DNA from: a bacterium
Lineage (GTDB): Bacteria; Patescibacteriota; Microgenomatia; Levybacterales; UBA12049
Direction of reading: 5' to 3'
Assembly: GCA_021852095.1 (NCBI GenBank)
Contig: JAJZOC010000063.1
Span: 1-8,784 of the forward strand
Length of the DNA stretch: 8,784 bases
The position numbers and the translations under genes are program-made. Under the pieces are notes generated by a model. The model was not told where the DNA came from and searched no databases. It saw nothing but the letters and a program-made list of their open reading frames with translations. This document shows, in pieces, positions 1 through 6,349 of the stretch. Each line of letters opens with the position of its first letter. Positions within the stretch are counted from its first letter, which is position 1.

Positions 1-169
1 CATAGTTTTTTACTTCATTTACGTCTTTATCTGTTTGATAATCTCGTTTTTCACACACCAAAGTTATTTTATGTCTTTTGGAAAGTTCTTTAATAATATT
101 AAAAAGCCTAATATGTCCGCCTGAAAAAAGAGGATAAGGCAAATAAGACGAAACAAGAAGTATCTTCAT
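1..169 (-). CDS. GT4-type glycosyltransferase, N-terminal part only (runs off window)
   Basis: The first 56 codons of a gene that continues beyond the left edge. The protein begins MKILLVSSYLPYP, followed by SGGHIRLFNIIKELSKRH and then ITLVCE. A first beta strand, a proline-rich loop, an S-G-G-x-x-R segment and a helix ending before the second strand are typical of the N-terminal Rossmann domain of GT-B, GT4-family glycosyltransferases. These enzymes are cytoplasmic or peripheral and transfer a sugar from a nucleotide-sugar donor. The ATG overlaps the TGA stop of the upstream gene as ATGA, a classic translational-coupling arrangement. A purine-rich GAGAGAAAG lies just upstream and may be a ribosome binding site, although it also codes for the previous protein. 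The catalytic C-terminal domain is not visible, so the substrate cannot be judged. Confidence 0.8.
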   Translation of the reverse strand, partial: MKILLVSSYLPYPLFSGGHIRLFNIIKELSKRHKITLVCEKRDYQTDKDVNEVKNY

Positions 170-1746
170 GGTCTTTCTCTCAAATTAAAAAGTATATAGT
201 CTTTAGTACTCGCAACAATTTTATACGTTTTTCCAAGTTGATAATCCTTTTTTCCAGGATTAACCAAAACAAGATAATCTGCTCCCATTTTTATCATTTG
301 GGGCAATGGCTTTTCAAAACTGGCCCAGCCTTGTCTTTTTGTTTGATACAGAAAAGAAGTATCTCCGCCATAAGGCGCGATAATCTTAGCATTCGCAGGA
401 GTAAGTTTATTTACGGCCATTCCGGCAACAACTATAGAAGGATTATTAATATTAAAATAAGCCCTAACAAAATACCATCCGAAAGCAAACATAAAAAGCA
501 AACAAATAACGAAAATAAAATAGCAGATAATTCTATTAAAATATTTACCAGCAAATACCAAAAGAAATTCTGATCCAAAAGCAAGAAATATAACAATGGC
601 GGGAATTATCAATATTTGGTAATAGTCATGCTGAACATTTCCCCGAGCGATCACAAAAAGATACAGAATAGCGGAGAGAAGGAAAGACCAAAAAAACAAA
701 TTGTTTTTGTTGCCTTGAACTTTCACGCCTCGCGTCGATTCGGGCGAAACGGATTTCGGCATCCCTACCTTACCGACAGACGGACTAGGAGATCCTAAAA
801 TAAATTCAGGATGGCGTGCGTCCAATGATAAAATTCCCAAAACAAAGAGTGGCAGACCCCAGAAGCCCAAGATAAGTCTTGCGATTCTATCCGCAAATAG
901 CCAGTAGAAAAATGCACCTTTAAACCTTATATTGCCGCCGTTAAAAAGCCAAGCAGAAGCCGGAATTCCTTCTGGATATTTAAGCATCCACAACCGCCAA
1001 AAAATAAGAGGAAGGGTTGAAAGAATAAGGAATAACCATAATTGCCACTTTTTCAAAAAACCAAAACCAAAACGTTCCCACGCTAAATAAATAACAGGGA
1101 GAGTAAAAAAGAGTGCGTAGGGTTTTAAAAGAAGCGCCAGAGCAGTAAATACCAATGCCAAAAGAAATTGAAAATTGAAAATTGTCCAGCCAAGCTGGAT
1201 CCCGCTTCGCGGGAAAAATTGAAAATTTTTGGTAAGCCACTTATCAAAAAAATATGTCGAGGCAAGACTTGCCGTTACCATTGATTCATCCGGCAAAATA
1301 GTTCGTCCGTAATAAATACTGTAAGGTATAAAAGCAAAAAATAATGCTCCTAAGATACCAGCAGTAGCACTTCTTCTCTTTCTAAGCAAAAGGTAAATAA
1401 AAATTATAGAGAAGCAGGAGGAAAAAATTGTTACAAGCCTTCCCCACTCTTCTATATTAAAATGCCCAAACAGCTTATACAAAAAAGCCGTTGCAAAATT
1501 ATATATAGGAAATTCTACAAATCTATATCCTTTGGGATTATCAAGTCCCGAGGCAACGTTTGATATATCTTCGAACTTGGGATGCAGCAAATCAAACCCG
1601 TACTTTGCAAAGTTTCTTGATACTGCAGACGTGTCTGCCTGACGCCATGAGTGCCAATCCGCAACAGGACCGTTAAAACGGTAAAGCCTAACAATAAATG
1701 CTCCCAAAATAATAAATAAAAGTAAACAGATCTCTAACTTTTTCAT
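166..1746 (-). CDS. ArnT/PMT-like GT-C membrane glycosyltransferase (PMT_2 type)
   Basis: A 526-aa polytopic membrane protein with an N-terminal membrane helix (about residues 5-22), a first outside loop containing DWHSWRQAD (30-38), and about ten further hydrophobic segments. The loop acids near D30/D38, the GRTILPDES motif (147-155) and HDYYQ (373-377) are typical of GT-C enzymes of the PMT_2/ArnT kind, which take a sugar from a polyprenyl-phosphate carrier outside the membrane. Residues about 430-526 form a soluble C-terminal tail. Length is normal for the family, but two in-frame inserts stand out: residues 174-194, made by a heptad/hairpin element, and residues 309-344, a hydrophilic GC-rich block between membrane segments. 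The gene starts 2 bp after the TAA of the polymerase-fusion gene and ends in an ATGA overlap with the next glycosyltransferase. The class is sound; donor and acceptor are unknown. Confidence 0.85.
   Translation of the reverse strand: MKKLEICLLLFIILGAFIVRLYRFNGPVADWHSWRQADTSAVSRNFAKYGFDLLHPKFEDISNVASGLDNPKGYRFVEFPIYNFATAFLYKLFGHFNIEEWGRLVTIFSSCFSIIFIYLLLRKRRSATAGILGALFFAFIPYSIYYGRTILPDESMVTASLASTYFFDKWLTKNFQFFPRSGIQLGWTIFNFQFLLALVFTALALLLKPYALFFTLPVIYLAWERFGFGFLKKWQLWLFLILSTLPLIFWRLWMLKYPEGIPASAWLFNGGNIRFKGAFFYWLFADRIARLILGFWGLPLFVLGILSLDARHPEFILGSPSPSVGKVGMPKSVSPESTRGVKVQGNKNNLFFWSFLLSAILYLFVIARGNVQHDYYQILIIPAIVIFLAFGSEFLLVFAGKYFNRIICYFIFVICLLFMFAFGWYFVRAYFNINNPSIVVAGMAVNKLTPANAKIIAPYGGDTSFLYQTKRQGWASFEKPLPQMIKMGADYLVLVNPGKKDYQLGKTYKIVASTKDYILFNLRERP
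715..822 (-). repeat. GC-rich palindrome-containing in-frame insert in the GT-C gene
   Basis: This block encodes residues 309-344 of the 526-aa GT-C protein, beginning DARHPEFILGSPSPS and ending ESTRGVKVQ. Bases 726-790 contain 39 G/C of 65 (60%), clearly richer than the AT-rich surroundings. Bases 792-812 form an imperfect hairpin (ATCCT...AGGAT arms, extended by further A-T pairs). The peptide is polar, rich in P, S, G and K, and sits between two hydrophobic segments, so it reads as an insert in a loop rather than as part of the fold. It resembles protein-coding palindromic repeat elements of the kind described as RPEs in Rickettsia. Family membership here is inferred from composition and structure only. 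Confidence 0.55.
1165..1230 (-). repeat. Composite heptad/hairpin element inside the GT-C gene
   Basis: On the plus strand, two ATTGAAA heptads and a partial third (1167-1184) are followed by a perfect 6-bp stem with a 3-nt loop (TCCAGC/GCTGGA, 1185-1199). A perfect 5-bp stem with a 3-nt loop follows directly (CCCGC/GCGGG, 1201-1213), then another ATTGAAA unit inside a 7-bp A/T palindrome (1214-1230). The element is translated in frame as residues about 174-194, giving NFQF near both ends (NFQFF and IFNFQF). It falls just before a membrane segment, where extra residues could be tolerated. The ATTGAAA heptad is close to the TTGAAAA/TTGTAAA heptads in the GT2 gene at 5483-5510. Confidence 0.7.
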
Positions 1747-1748
1747 AA

Positions 1749-4700
1749 TTACTGTACCCTTAATAAATTTCCTGCCTTATCAAACTTAAAAAGATAGGTT
1801 GTTTCCGAGGCAGTTAATCCCTTAAGACTCTGCACTTCATGTATATGAATAGGAATATTCCTATAGATAAACCATAGACCGTCTTTAAGCCCAACCGGAA
1901 AAACCCAAGCATTACCTTTTCTGATCGGCACATTGGCTATATATATATTGGAGTTCCTAGGCATATTTGCATAATATACTCTAAAAACAGAAAGAGCTCT
2001 ATGTGTTATTTCTCCGGCATGATTCCATTCGGTATTTTCTAAAGAAAGCCTGGAAAAATTCCATAAGCTCCAGAAAATAACGACAAGAATAAAAAGACTA
2101 TAATAATAAACATTCCCTTTTTTACCAACAAACTTCTTGATAAATGCATCAATAGCATAAATTGCCAGAAATACAAAACCAACGGATGATAAATAACCGT
2201 ATCTCTCAGAGATATTACCCAATCCTAAAAACGGCAAAAGAGCTATAAATGAAAACAAGAGACAAAAAGCAACCACTGAAAATTGCTCTTTTTCAACAAG
2301 GAAGTTTATTCTCTTTTTATTAAGAAAGATTAATAAGGCACATATAATTATGGCTAAAACCAAAATTACTAAAATAATCAGTGAATGGGCTTTTAACATA
2401 AGACGAGCGAGGGTATAAAAAGGCAGGGCTTTTTCGCCAACTGTAAAAAGCGCAAAGTAACCTATTAAGTTACCGGCAGTATTTGGTATAAGATGCAAAA
2501 GATTATAACCATAGTTTCCGCTGGGCCAGACAGCATGGGCAAAAAATCTTGCGCCCAAATATAAAGGCAGTAAAATAATGAAAGGAATGTATGAAAAAAC
2601 AAGCCTCTTCGGTTTTTTTTGTCTTAGCAGAATAAAATCGATACTCAAAAGTAAAAGAGGAAAAACCAATGCCCCTTCATAAGACAAAAGAGCAAACATT
2701 TCAAGTAAAATTGCCAAAAAGTACGCCACCACAGATCCTTTCAATCTATGTATGATCATAAAAACTAACGCGTAGAGAATAAAAAGCGTAGAAAGCGTAA
2801 TAGATATCGTAGATATCCAAAATATATTTTCCCCAGATGAAGGCAATAGCAAGAATATAAGCGAAGACAAAAACGCAGGAAGTTTTCGGTTAAATACTTT
2901 AAGTCCCAAAATATAAACTCCTAATCCAACAATAGAATGCAGAAAAATAATAAATAAATGATAACCTTGAGGCTGAAAAGAAAAAAAAGTATACAAGAAA
3001 AACATTATTGTCTTATCTATTGGCCTGTAGAAAAAACCCTGGGAAGAAGTAAAATACAGCTTTATGGAATGAAGAGTAGAAGAAGCTGCCCAATGCAACC
3101 AGGTAAAATCATCTGCCACAAAAAAATTATTAATACTTGACGCGAATACAGTCAGAACAATTACGAATATATAACAAGCGAGCATTACATGTGAGGTAAA
3201 AAAATTCTTAAGATTAACCAAATATCCAATTTTATCTCTATTGTAGAGCAAAATAATAGCTACCCCAAGACCCAAAAGAATCCAAAGTGTCTCGGCTAAC
3301 TTAGATGCTTCAAAAACATCGATAAGTGAGGCATTCAAAAATATTCCAATCATTCCTCCTGAAATCCCGAACAAATATGCTTTGTTTATTTCTGAATCAA
3401 CTTTACCAATTCCTTCTTTTAATAAAATTCCAAACATTAAAAATATGAAAAGGAAAGAAAGAAGACCCAGAAATCCGGATTCACCTAGAGCTCTAAGATA
3501 ATCGTTATCCGTAGCAAGTGTTATAGACGAAAACCCACTACCCAAAGGCGGATTTCTTAAAAAGGCATTTAAAGCATTAGGCCATTCTTCCTGAAATCTG
3601 GTCGTAAAAGAAATATCATACACCAAAGCCTTATGAACAAGAAAGGCTCCGGATATTGTAGATATTTCTACTCCTCCGTCTGAAAGCTTTAGTTTTTTTG
3701 CTTCAGTGACAGATATAGATGTTTTAACAACGGCTGTATTTGTCGCAACAAGAGAAGTTGCCTGAGGTAAAGAGATAAATCCTGATCCTTTGGGCAAATT
3801 TTGAGTAGGAACATTACCAACCACAACAGGGTTTTTTGCTATCTTATTACGAAGAGAAGGAGGCAAAGATGATTCCGCTTCTCCAACCACCTGTCCCTGA
3901 CTGTTTGTTACAATAGAAGTAAATCTTACAGTTTCTAGCAATCTTTTTGCCGTTGAACCGTTAAAGATCATAAGGAGACAAAAAGCGATAATAATCCAAA
4001 GAGGAATAAATCGTTTCTTTTTATACAAAACCAATGCGACGGACAAACTTGCTAAACAGGCTACAAACGAAACACGGGAAGCGGTAAAAATAAGAAGCAT
4101 CATAGAAGAAACGCTTAAGACAAATAAACCTATTCTGATAAAAAATCGTTTGACGGCAAAAAAAGTGGTAATCAATATAGGAATAACCAAAACTAAATAC
4201 GCTCCCAAATCGTACTGACCGGCGAAAGTTGAAGGTATACGTGCACCTGATGGAAGACATAATGGTATACCTTTAGCAAATTGTTCATTGCCTGTTTGAA
4301 ATGACGGAAAACAGAAAGAATATTTTTCAAAAAAAGAGGGGAATAAATGCCAAAAATATAAATAGAACCTTTGACCAAATCCATACAAACAAATACCTGA
4401 AATAGTTATTGTTAAAACAACAAGATAACTTTTAAGATCCTTTGAATTTTTTATAGTAGACATGGCAACAAAAAAAAGAATCATATATTCAATTCTTCTA
4501 AGATATGAAAGTGCGGCAATTTTTGGGAAAAAGTTAGCCAAATGAGGTCCTATGAAAATAAGAGAAAAAACCAAAGAACACAATCCCACAAACCAGTAGA
4601 TGAAGATAGGGATTCCAAGAGTAAAATTCAGTTTTACTTTTTTCCTTAAAAGCTGAATCAACCAAACAAGAACCGTAAATGCGATAAAAAAGTCTTCCAA

Positions 4701-4829
4701 ACGTATATATACCCACGTATGTGATATACCTATACTTGGCAGCTTAGGATAAAGAGGTATGAAGATGATTAAAAAACTGATTAAAATTTTAAGAATATTA
4801 TTCTCTACAGTATGAAAAAGACTTTTCAT
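1749..4829 (-). CDS. O-antigen polymerase/ligase (Wzy/WaaL)-like domain fused to TMTC-like GT-C glycosyltransferase domain
   Basis: A giant integral membrane protein, 1026 aa from ATG 4829; an in-frame ATG at 4874 would give 1041 aa (numbering below is from 4874). The first half (to about 545) has many membrane helices, a TASRVSF motif (264-270), a large outside loop (about 305-450), and NPPLGSGFSS (441-450) followed by DNDYLRALGESGFLG (456-470). That is the layout of the PF04932 polymerase/ligase family. The second half (about 560-1041) restarts with a membrane helix and then ADDF (587-590), FYRPID (615-620), QGYHLF (636-641) and SERYGYLSSVGF (889-900), resembling TMTC/PMT-type GT-C transferases, without a TPR tail. 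One protein may thus polymerise or transfer a glycan and also add sugar from a polyprenyl donor. The ligase-type histidine is replaced by D456. The start overlaps the end of the GT2 gene by 32 bp. No ribosome binding site decides between the two ATGs; 4829 is preferred because it lies just before the first membrane helix. Confidence 0.8.
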   Translation of the reverse strand: MKSLFHTVENNILKILISFLIIFIPLYPKLPSIGISHTWVYIRLEDFFIAFTVLVWLIQLLRKKVKLNFTLGIPIFIYWFVGLCSLVFSLIFIGPHLANFFPKIAALSYLRRIEYMILFFVAMSTIKNSKDLKSYLVVLTITISGICLYGFGQRFYLYFWHLFPSFFEKYSFCFPSFQTGNEQFAKGIPLCLPSGARIPSTFAGQYDLGAYLVLVIPILITTFFAVKRFFIRIGLFVLSVSSMMLLIFTASRVSFVACLASLSVALVLYKKKRFIPLWIIIAFCLLMIFNGSTAKRLLETVRFTSIVTNSQGQVVGEAESSLPPSLRNKIAKNPVVVGNVPTQNLPKGSGFISLPQATSLVATNTAVVKTSISVTEAKKLKLSDGGVEISTISGAFLVHKALVYDISFTTRFQEEWPNALNAFLRNPPLGSGFSSITLATDNDYLRALGESGFLGLLSFLFIFLMFGILLKEGIGKVDSEINKAYLFGISGGMIGIFLNASLIDVFEASKLAETLWILLGLGVAIILLYNRDKIGYLVNLKNFFTSHVMLACYIFVIVLTVFASSINNFFVADDFTWLHWAASSTLHSIKLYFTSSQGFFYRPIDKTIMFFLYTFFSFQPQGYHLFIIFLHSIVGLGVYILGLKVFNRKLPAFLSSLIFLLLPSSGENIFWISTISITLSTLFILYALVFMIIHRLKGSVVAYFLAILLEMFALLSYEGALVFPLLLLSIDFILLRQKKPKRLVFSYIPFIILLPLYLGARFFAHAVWPSGNYGYNLLHLIPNTAGNLIGYFALFTVGEKALPFYTLARLMLKAHSLIILVILVLAIIICALLIFLNKKRINFLVEKEQFSVVAFCLLFSFIALLPFLGLGNISERYGYLSSVGFVFLAIYAIDAFIKKFVGKKGNVYYYSLFILVVIFWSLWNFSRLSLENTEWNHAGEITHRALSVFRVYYANMPRNSNIYIANVPIRKGNAWVFPVGLKDGLWFIYRNIPIHIHEVQSLKGLTASETTYLFKFDKAGNLLRVQ

Positions 4830-5673
4830 AAGTTTTATTGCCCAATGATGCCAGAACGCCGGCTTTACATGCAAGCATTAATTTTGCCGCCTGATATTGC
4901 CAAAACGGCATCTGTTTTCTATAAAAATATAAAATACCCTTATAGATATTCATTATAGCAAATTTTCTATTACTGCTCCCTAGCATTTTATGGAAGAGTC
5001 TTATATCCGGATAAAAATATATTTCGAATCCCAGCTTTTTTACCCTAAAACAAAGCTCCATATCTTCAATATACATAAAGAAATATTCATCAAAGCCATT
5101 CAGTTTTTCAAATAATTCTTTCCGAATCATCATACAGGCTCCGCTTACCCAATCTACGCTCTCTTTTTTTATCGCCTCTTTTCTGACCAATCCCAGTCTT
5201 TCGCCTCCCAATAGCATAATAAAAAGATTCCAAAGATTATAAAAATTTCCTCCGGAGGCCTGACTCGTGCCGTCGGGATTAAGAAGTTTCCCGCCCAGAA
5301 CTCCGATATTCTTATTTTTCTCCAAAAATTCAATCATCTGTAAAAAACCCTTGTCGGAAGCTTGTGTATCTGAGTTTAAAAAAAGAAGATATTTTCCTTG
5401 AGCGTTTTTTGCTCCAAGATTACAACCCTTCGCAAAACCCACATTCTTTTTATTTTGAATAATTTTAAATCTTTTGCGTCCATTGAAAATTGTAAATTGT
5501 AAATTTAAAATTGCCGACAACGAATTGTCGGTGGATGCATTGTCAACAATAATAACCTCCAATGTTTTATCATCAATCTCTTTTTTATAATTGGCAAAGA
5601 TAGACTTTATGCAGGCAGTTGTTATGTCTGCCGTATTGTAAGAAAGAATAATAATCGAAAGAATTGTATTCAT
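4798..5673 (-). CDS. GT2 family glycosyltransferase, rhamnosyltransferase-like (COG1216 type)
   Basis: A 291-aa GT-A enzyme starting MNTILSIIILSYNT. The nucleotide-binding strand VIIVDNASTDNS is at 40-51, NVGFAKGCNLG at 77-87, and the metal-binding FLNSDT at 98-103 (S101-D102 in place of DxD). The acceptor/catalytic part VDWVSGACMMIRKE (173-186) is followed by GFDEYFFMYIEDMELCFR (193-210, with E203-D204) and the H228 region. This order is typical of rhamnosyltransferase-like GT2 enzymes that extend lipid-linked glycans in the cytoplasm; sugar specificity is not provable. The frame is open to 5748, but the residues before 5673 come from an 8-bp repeat array and match no GT2 N-terminus, so ATG 5673 is chosen. 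Residues about 53-69 (SAILNLQFTIFNGRKRF) are an in-frame heptad insert just after the DNASTDNS motif. The 3' end overlaps the next gene. Confidence 0.88.
   Translation of the reverse strand: MNTILSIIILSYNTADITTACIKSIFANYKKEIDDKTLEVIIVDNASTDNSLSAILNLQFTIFNGRKRFKIIQNKKNVGFAKGCNLGAKNAQGKYLLFLNSDTQASDKGFLQMIEFLEKNKNIGVLGGKLLNPDGTSQASGGNFYNLWNLFIMLLGGERLGLVRKEAIKKESVDWVSGACMMIRKELFEKLNGFDEYFFMYIEDMELCFRVKKLGFEIYFYPDIRLFHKMLGSSNRKFAIMNIYKGILYFYRKQMPFWQYQAAKLMLACKAGVLASLGNKTYEKSFSYCRE
5483..5531 (-). repeat. Four heptads plus 7-bp hairpin inside the GT2 gene
   Basis: On the plus strand, TTGAAAA, TTGTAAA, TTGTAAA and TTTAAAA occupy exactly 7 bp each (5483-5510). Three bases later comes a perfect 7-bp inverted repeat with a 4-nt loop (CCGACAA/TTGTCGG, 5514-5531). 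The whole is translated: the hairpin encodes the TDNSL residues right after the nucleotide-binding strand, and the heptads encode ILNLQFTIFN. Heptads next to a short GC-containing hairpin repeat the architecture of the element at 1165-1230. Confidence 0.75.
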
Positions 5674-5751
5674 TGTTCCATTGTTCAATTGCTCCATTGT
5701 TAATAACCGTTCTATTCCCAACAATGAAACAATGCAACAATCGAGCAATCG
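5671..5751. repeat. Two 4 x 8-bp arrays in inverted orientation (gene junction)
   Basis: Plus-strand units are CATTGTTC, CATTGTTC, AATTGCTC, CATTGTTA (5671-5702), then a 17-bp spacer (5703-5719), then AACAATGA, AACAATGC, AACAATCG, AGCAATCG (5720-5751). The right array is the reverse complement of the left. The inner seven bases pair perfectly (5695-5701 with 5720-5726) and the outer units pair with one or two mismatches per unit, giving a long interrupted hairpin. The array fills the gap between the acyltransferase stop (5755-5757) and the GT2 ATG, and that ATG is itself part of a repeat unit (AACAATG on the minus strand). There is no U-run, so it is not a standard intrinsic terminator. Confidence 0.85.
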
Positions 5752-5754
5752 TTC

Positions 5755-6309
5755 TCACCGAAACCAAGCCGCTCTGCCCAATTTGTAATTAAAAACTTTT
5801 GTTTTTCTTTCTCCTATTTCCTTTGCGGGAACCCCGCCGACAATTTTGAAAGGCTCGACATTTTTAGTAACAACAGCTCCAGCTCCGACAACTGCTCCTT
5901 TTTTTATCGTAACTCCAGGAAGAATAATTGCGCGAGGCCCAATAAAAACATAGTCTTCAATTACAACCGGCGCTGCCACCGCATTAAAATCCGTACTATT
6001 AATATCATGCTCCGCATTATAAATCATTACGCTTGATGCAATATCAACGTGATCTTCAATAATAAGTTTGTCTCGTCCGTCCAAAACCGCTCCCTCCCCA
6101 ACAATTGAATCCTTCCCGATTACAATATTCCCAGGATTATAAAATCGAGCGTTCATATGAATCGCTGATCCCTTGCCGATTTTCATCCCCGCCAATCTAT
6201 AAAAAAATCTGCGGACATGGTGTGACGGAATATTGTCTCCGATAAAATGAAGCATCATTACTGCAAACTCCAAACAGATTGTTTTTATTCTTCTTCCTAT
6301 CCTATTCAT
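5755..6309 (-). CDS. Left-handed beta-helix (hexapeptide) acyltransferase, WcaF/maltose-acetyltransferase-like
   Basis: A 184-aa protein, normal length for the LacA/NodL/WcaF group, which transfers an acetyl or similar acyl group from CoA to a sugar hydroxyl. After a helical N-terminus (to about 41) come successive hexapeptide turns: IGKGSAIH, IVIGKDSIVGEG, LIIEDHVDIA, then VVIEDYVFIGPRAIILPGVTIKKGAVVGAGAVVTKNV (about 115-151). The family ending IVGGVPAKEIGER follows at 156-168. H101 in YNAEHD is at the place of the catalytic histidine. The enzyme probably acetylates a sugar of the glycan built by the adjacent transferases. It starts 28 bp after the GT4 stop; the gap is an AACTTT repeat array that runs up to the start codon. 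The class is confident, the substrate unknown. Confidence 0.9.
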   Translation of the reverse strand: MNRIGRRIKTICLEFAVMMLHFIGDNIPSHHVRRFFYRLAGMKIGKGSAIHMNARFYNPGNIVIGKDSIVGEGAVLDGRDKLIIEDHVDIASSVMIYNAEHDINSTDFNAVAAPVVIEDYVFIGPRAIILPGVTIKKGAVVGAGAVVTKNVEPFKIVGGVPAKEIGERKTKVFNYKLGRAAWFR

Positions 6310-6310
6310 A

Positions 6311-6349
6311 GTTTACAAACTTTATAACATTATAACTTTACGAACTTTT
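6311..6349. repeat. AAAGTT-core array between GT4 and acyltransferase genes
   Basis: Read on the minus strand, the cores AAAGTT, AAAGTT, AATGTT and AAAGTT recur every 8-9 bp (plus-strand starts 6318, 6326, 6334, 6343). The array supplies the last codons and the TAA stop of the GT4 gene (6338-6340) and continues to the ATG of the acyltransferase at 6309. It shares its core with the arrays at 7497-7540 and 7882-7932. Confidence 0.75.

Noticed and set aside
238..798. Plus-strand open frames at 238-573 and 616-798.
   Set aside because: They lie antisense to a well-supported GT-C gene and encode basic, low-complexity peptides without family features; the same holds for 2958-3140, 6479-6860 and 7906-8118.
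980..1240. Minus-strand alternative frames inside larger genes (980-1240, 4021-4384, 4534-4716, 5585-5767).
   Set aside because: They are out-of-frame shadows of clear glycosyltransferase or polymerase genes.
4830..4874. Start of the polymerase fusion at ATG 4874.
   Set aside because: It would increase the overlap with the GT2 gene to 77 bp and add a non-conserved segment; 4829 lies just before the first membrane helix. It cannot be fully excluded.
5674..5748. Longer GT2 start giving a 25-residue extension.
   Set aside because: The extension (MLDCCIVSLLGIERLL...) is encoded by the 8-bp repeat arrays and has no GT2 family character; MNTILSIIILSYNT at 5673 is the normal N-terminus.
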